From JAJPXC01 sp964510535 (GTDB lineage: Bacteria > Bacteroidota > Bacteroidia > Bacteroidales > Muribaculaceae), in NCBI GenBank assembly GCA_964510535.1, contig CAZECG010000016.1, positions 1 through 50,369 on the forward strand: 50,369 nucleotides of DNA. The letters run 5' to 3'. The translations under genes and the position numbers were made by a program. This document shows, piece by piece, positions 50,364 to 50,369 of the stretch. The notes below the pieces were generated by a model. The model did no database searches and was not told the DNA's origin. It was given only the letters and a program-made list of their open reading frames with translations. The first letter of the stretch is position 1; each line of letters starts with the position of its first letter.

Positions 50364-50369
50364 GGTTGG

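Noticed and set aside
1..50369. CRISPR arrays, prophages, insertion sequences or integrative elements
   Set aside because: No spaced short repeats, integrase, transposase or phage structural genes were found on either strand.

Overview
The window looks like a chromosomal segment of a gut-type Bacteroidota, order Bacteroidales, most likely near the Muribaculaceae/Porphyromonadaceae. The evidence is the Bacteroidota promoter signature (TTG, 19-23 nt, TAnnTTTG) upstream of many genes, the absence of Shine-Dalgarno sequences, and the families present: DUF5689, DUF6359, BspA-type LRR, NigD-like lipoprotein, SusC-like TonB receptor, DUF2851, DUF1460 and a type IX secretion C-terminal domain. No replication origin, phage, insertion sequence or CRISPR array is visible.

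Layout. 1-308: a frameshifted BspA-like LRR gene running off the edge. 709-3510: an orphan cytosine-5 methyltransferase, then pgi. 3.7-4.3 kb: an AT-rich MntA/HepT toxin-antitoxin pair whose toxin is cut short by an in-frame stop. 4.4-8.0 kb: NamZ (DUF1343), a sodium:solute symporter and a WYL regulator, probably for peptidoglycan sugar salvage. 8.3-11.8 kb: a lipoprotein, DUF2851, DUF1460 and a HigBA pair with a clear operator. 12-22.4 kb: a divergent locus with a TonB receptor and two DUF5689 lipoproteins on one arm, and a secreted EEP-fold nuclease/phosphatase plus a multi-domain OB-fold protein on the other. 22.5-22.76 kb: a probable structured non-coding RNA. 22.8-29 kb: cytidylate-kinase-like protein, LicD, DUF2156, YebC and PheT. 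29.2-31.6 kb: an MBOAT O-acyltransferase and its SGNH-like partner. 31.5-37.7 kb: a long minus-strand run recF-DUF721-thioesterase-ribE-GH31-sdaA. 37.9-44.6 kb: an abundant-looking secreted protein, a NigD-like lipoprotein, a LolD-like ATPase, a SlyD-like isomerase, MutS and a small lipoprotein. 44.7-45.2 kb: rpsT between two identical tRNA-Glu genes. 45.3-50.3 kb: a phosphodiester glycosidase and, divergently, a large secreted endonuclease I with a T9SS C-terminus.

Most interesting system. The divergent locus at 11986-22373 combines an outer-membrane TonB receptor without SusD, surface lipoproteins built from OB-like domains, and an exported EEP enzyme; a DUF6359-plus-anchor-J module of about 290 residues is shared between the two arms. 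With the exported endonuclease I at 47.9 kb this reads as a candidate extracellular nucleic-acid (or phosphodiester) capture and import system. The gene content is seen directly; the substrate is inference.

Other observations: a C-terminal module (consensus PVEYYNLQG...RQG...K) shared by three exported proteins, a 34-bp identical promoter element in front of two unrelated genes, a nonsense-truncated HepT, a HigA-type palindrome overlapping the -33 box, and -7 boxes so close to the mutS and DUF2851 start codons that leaderless transcripts are likely.
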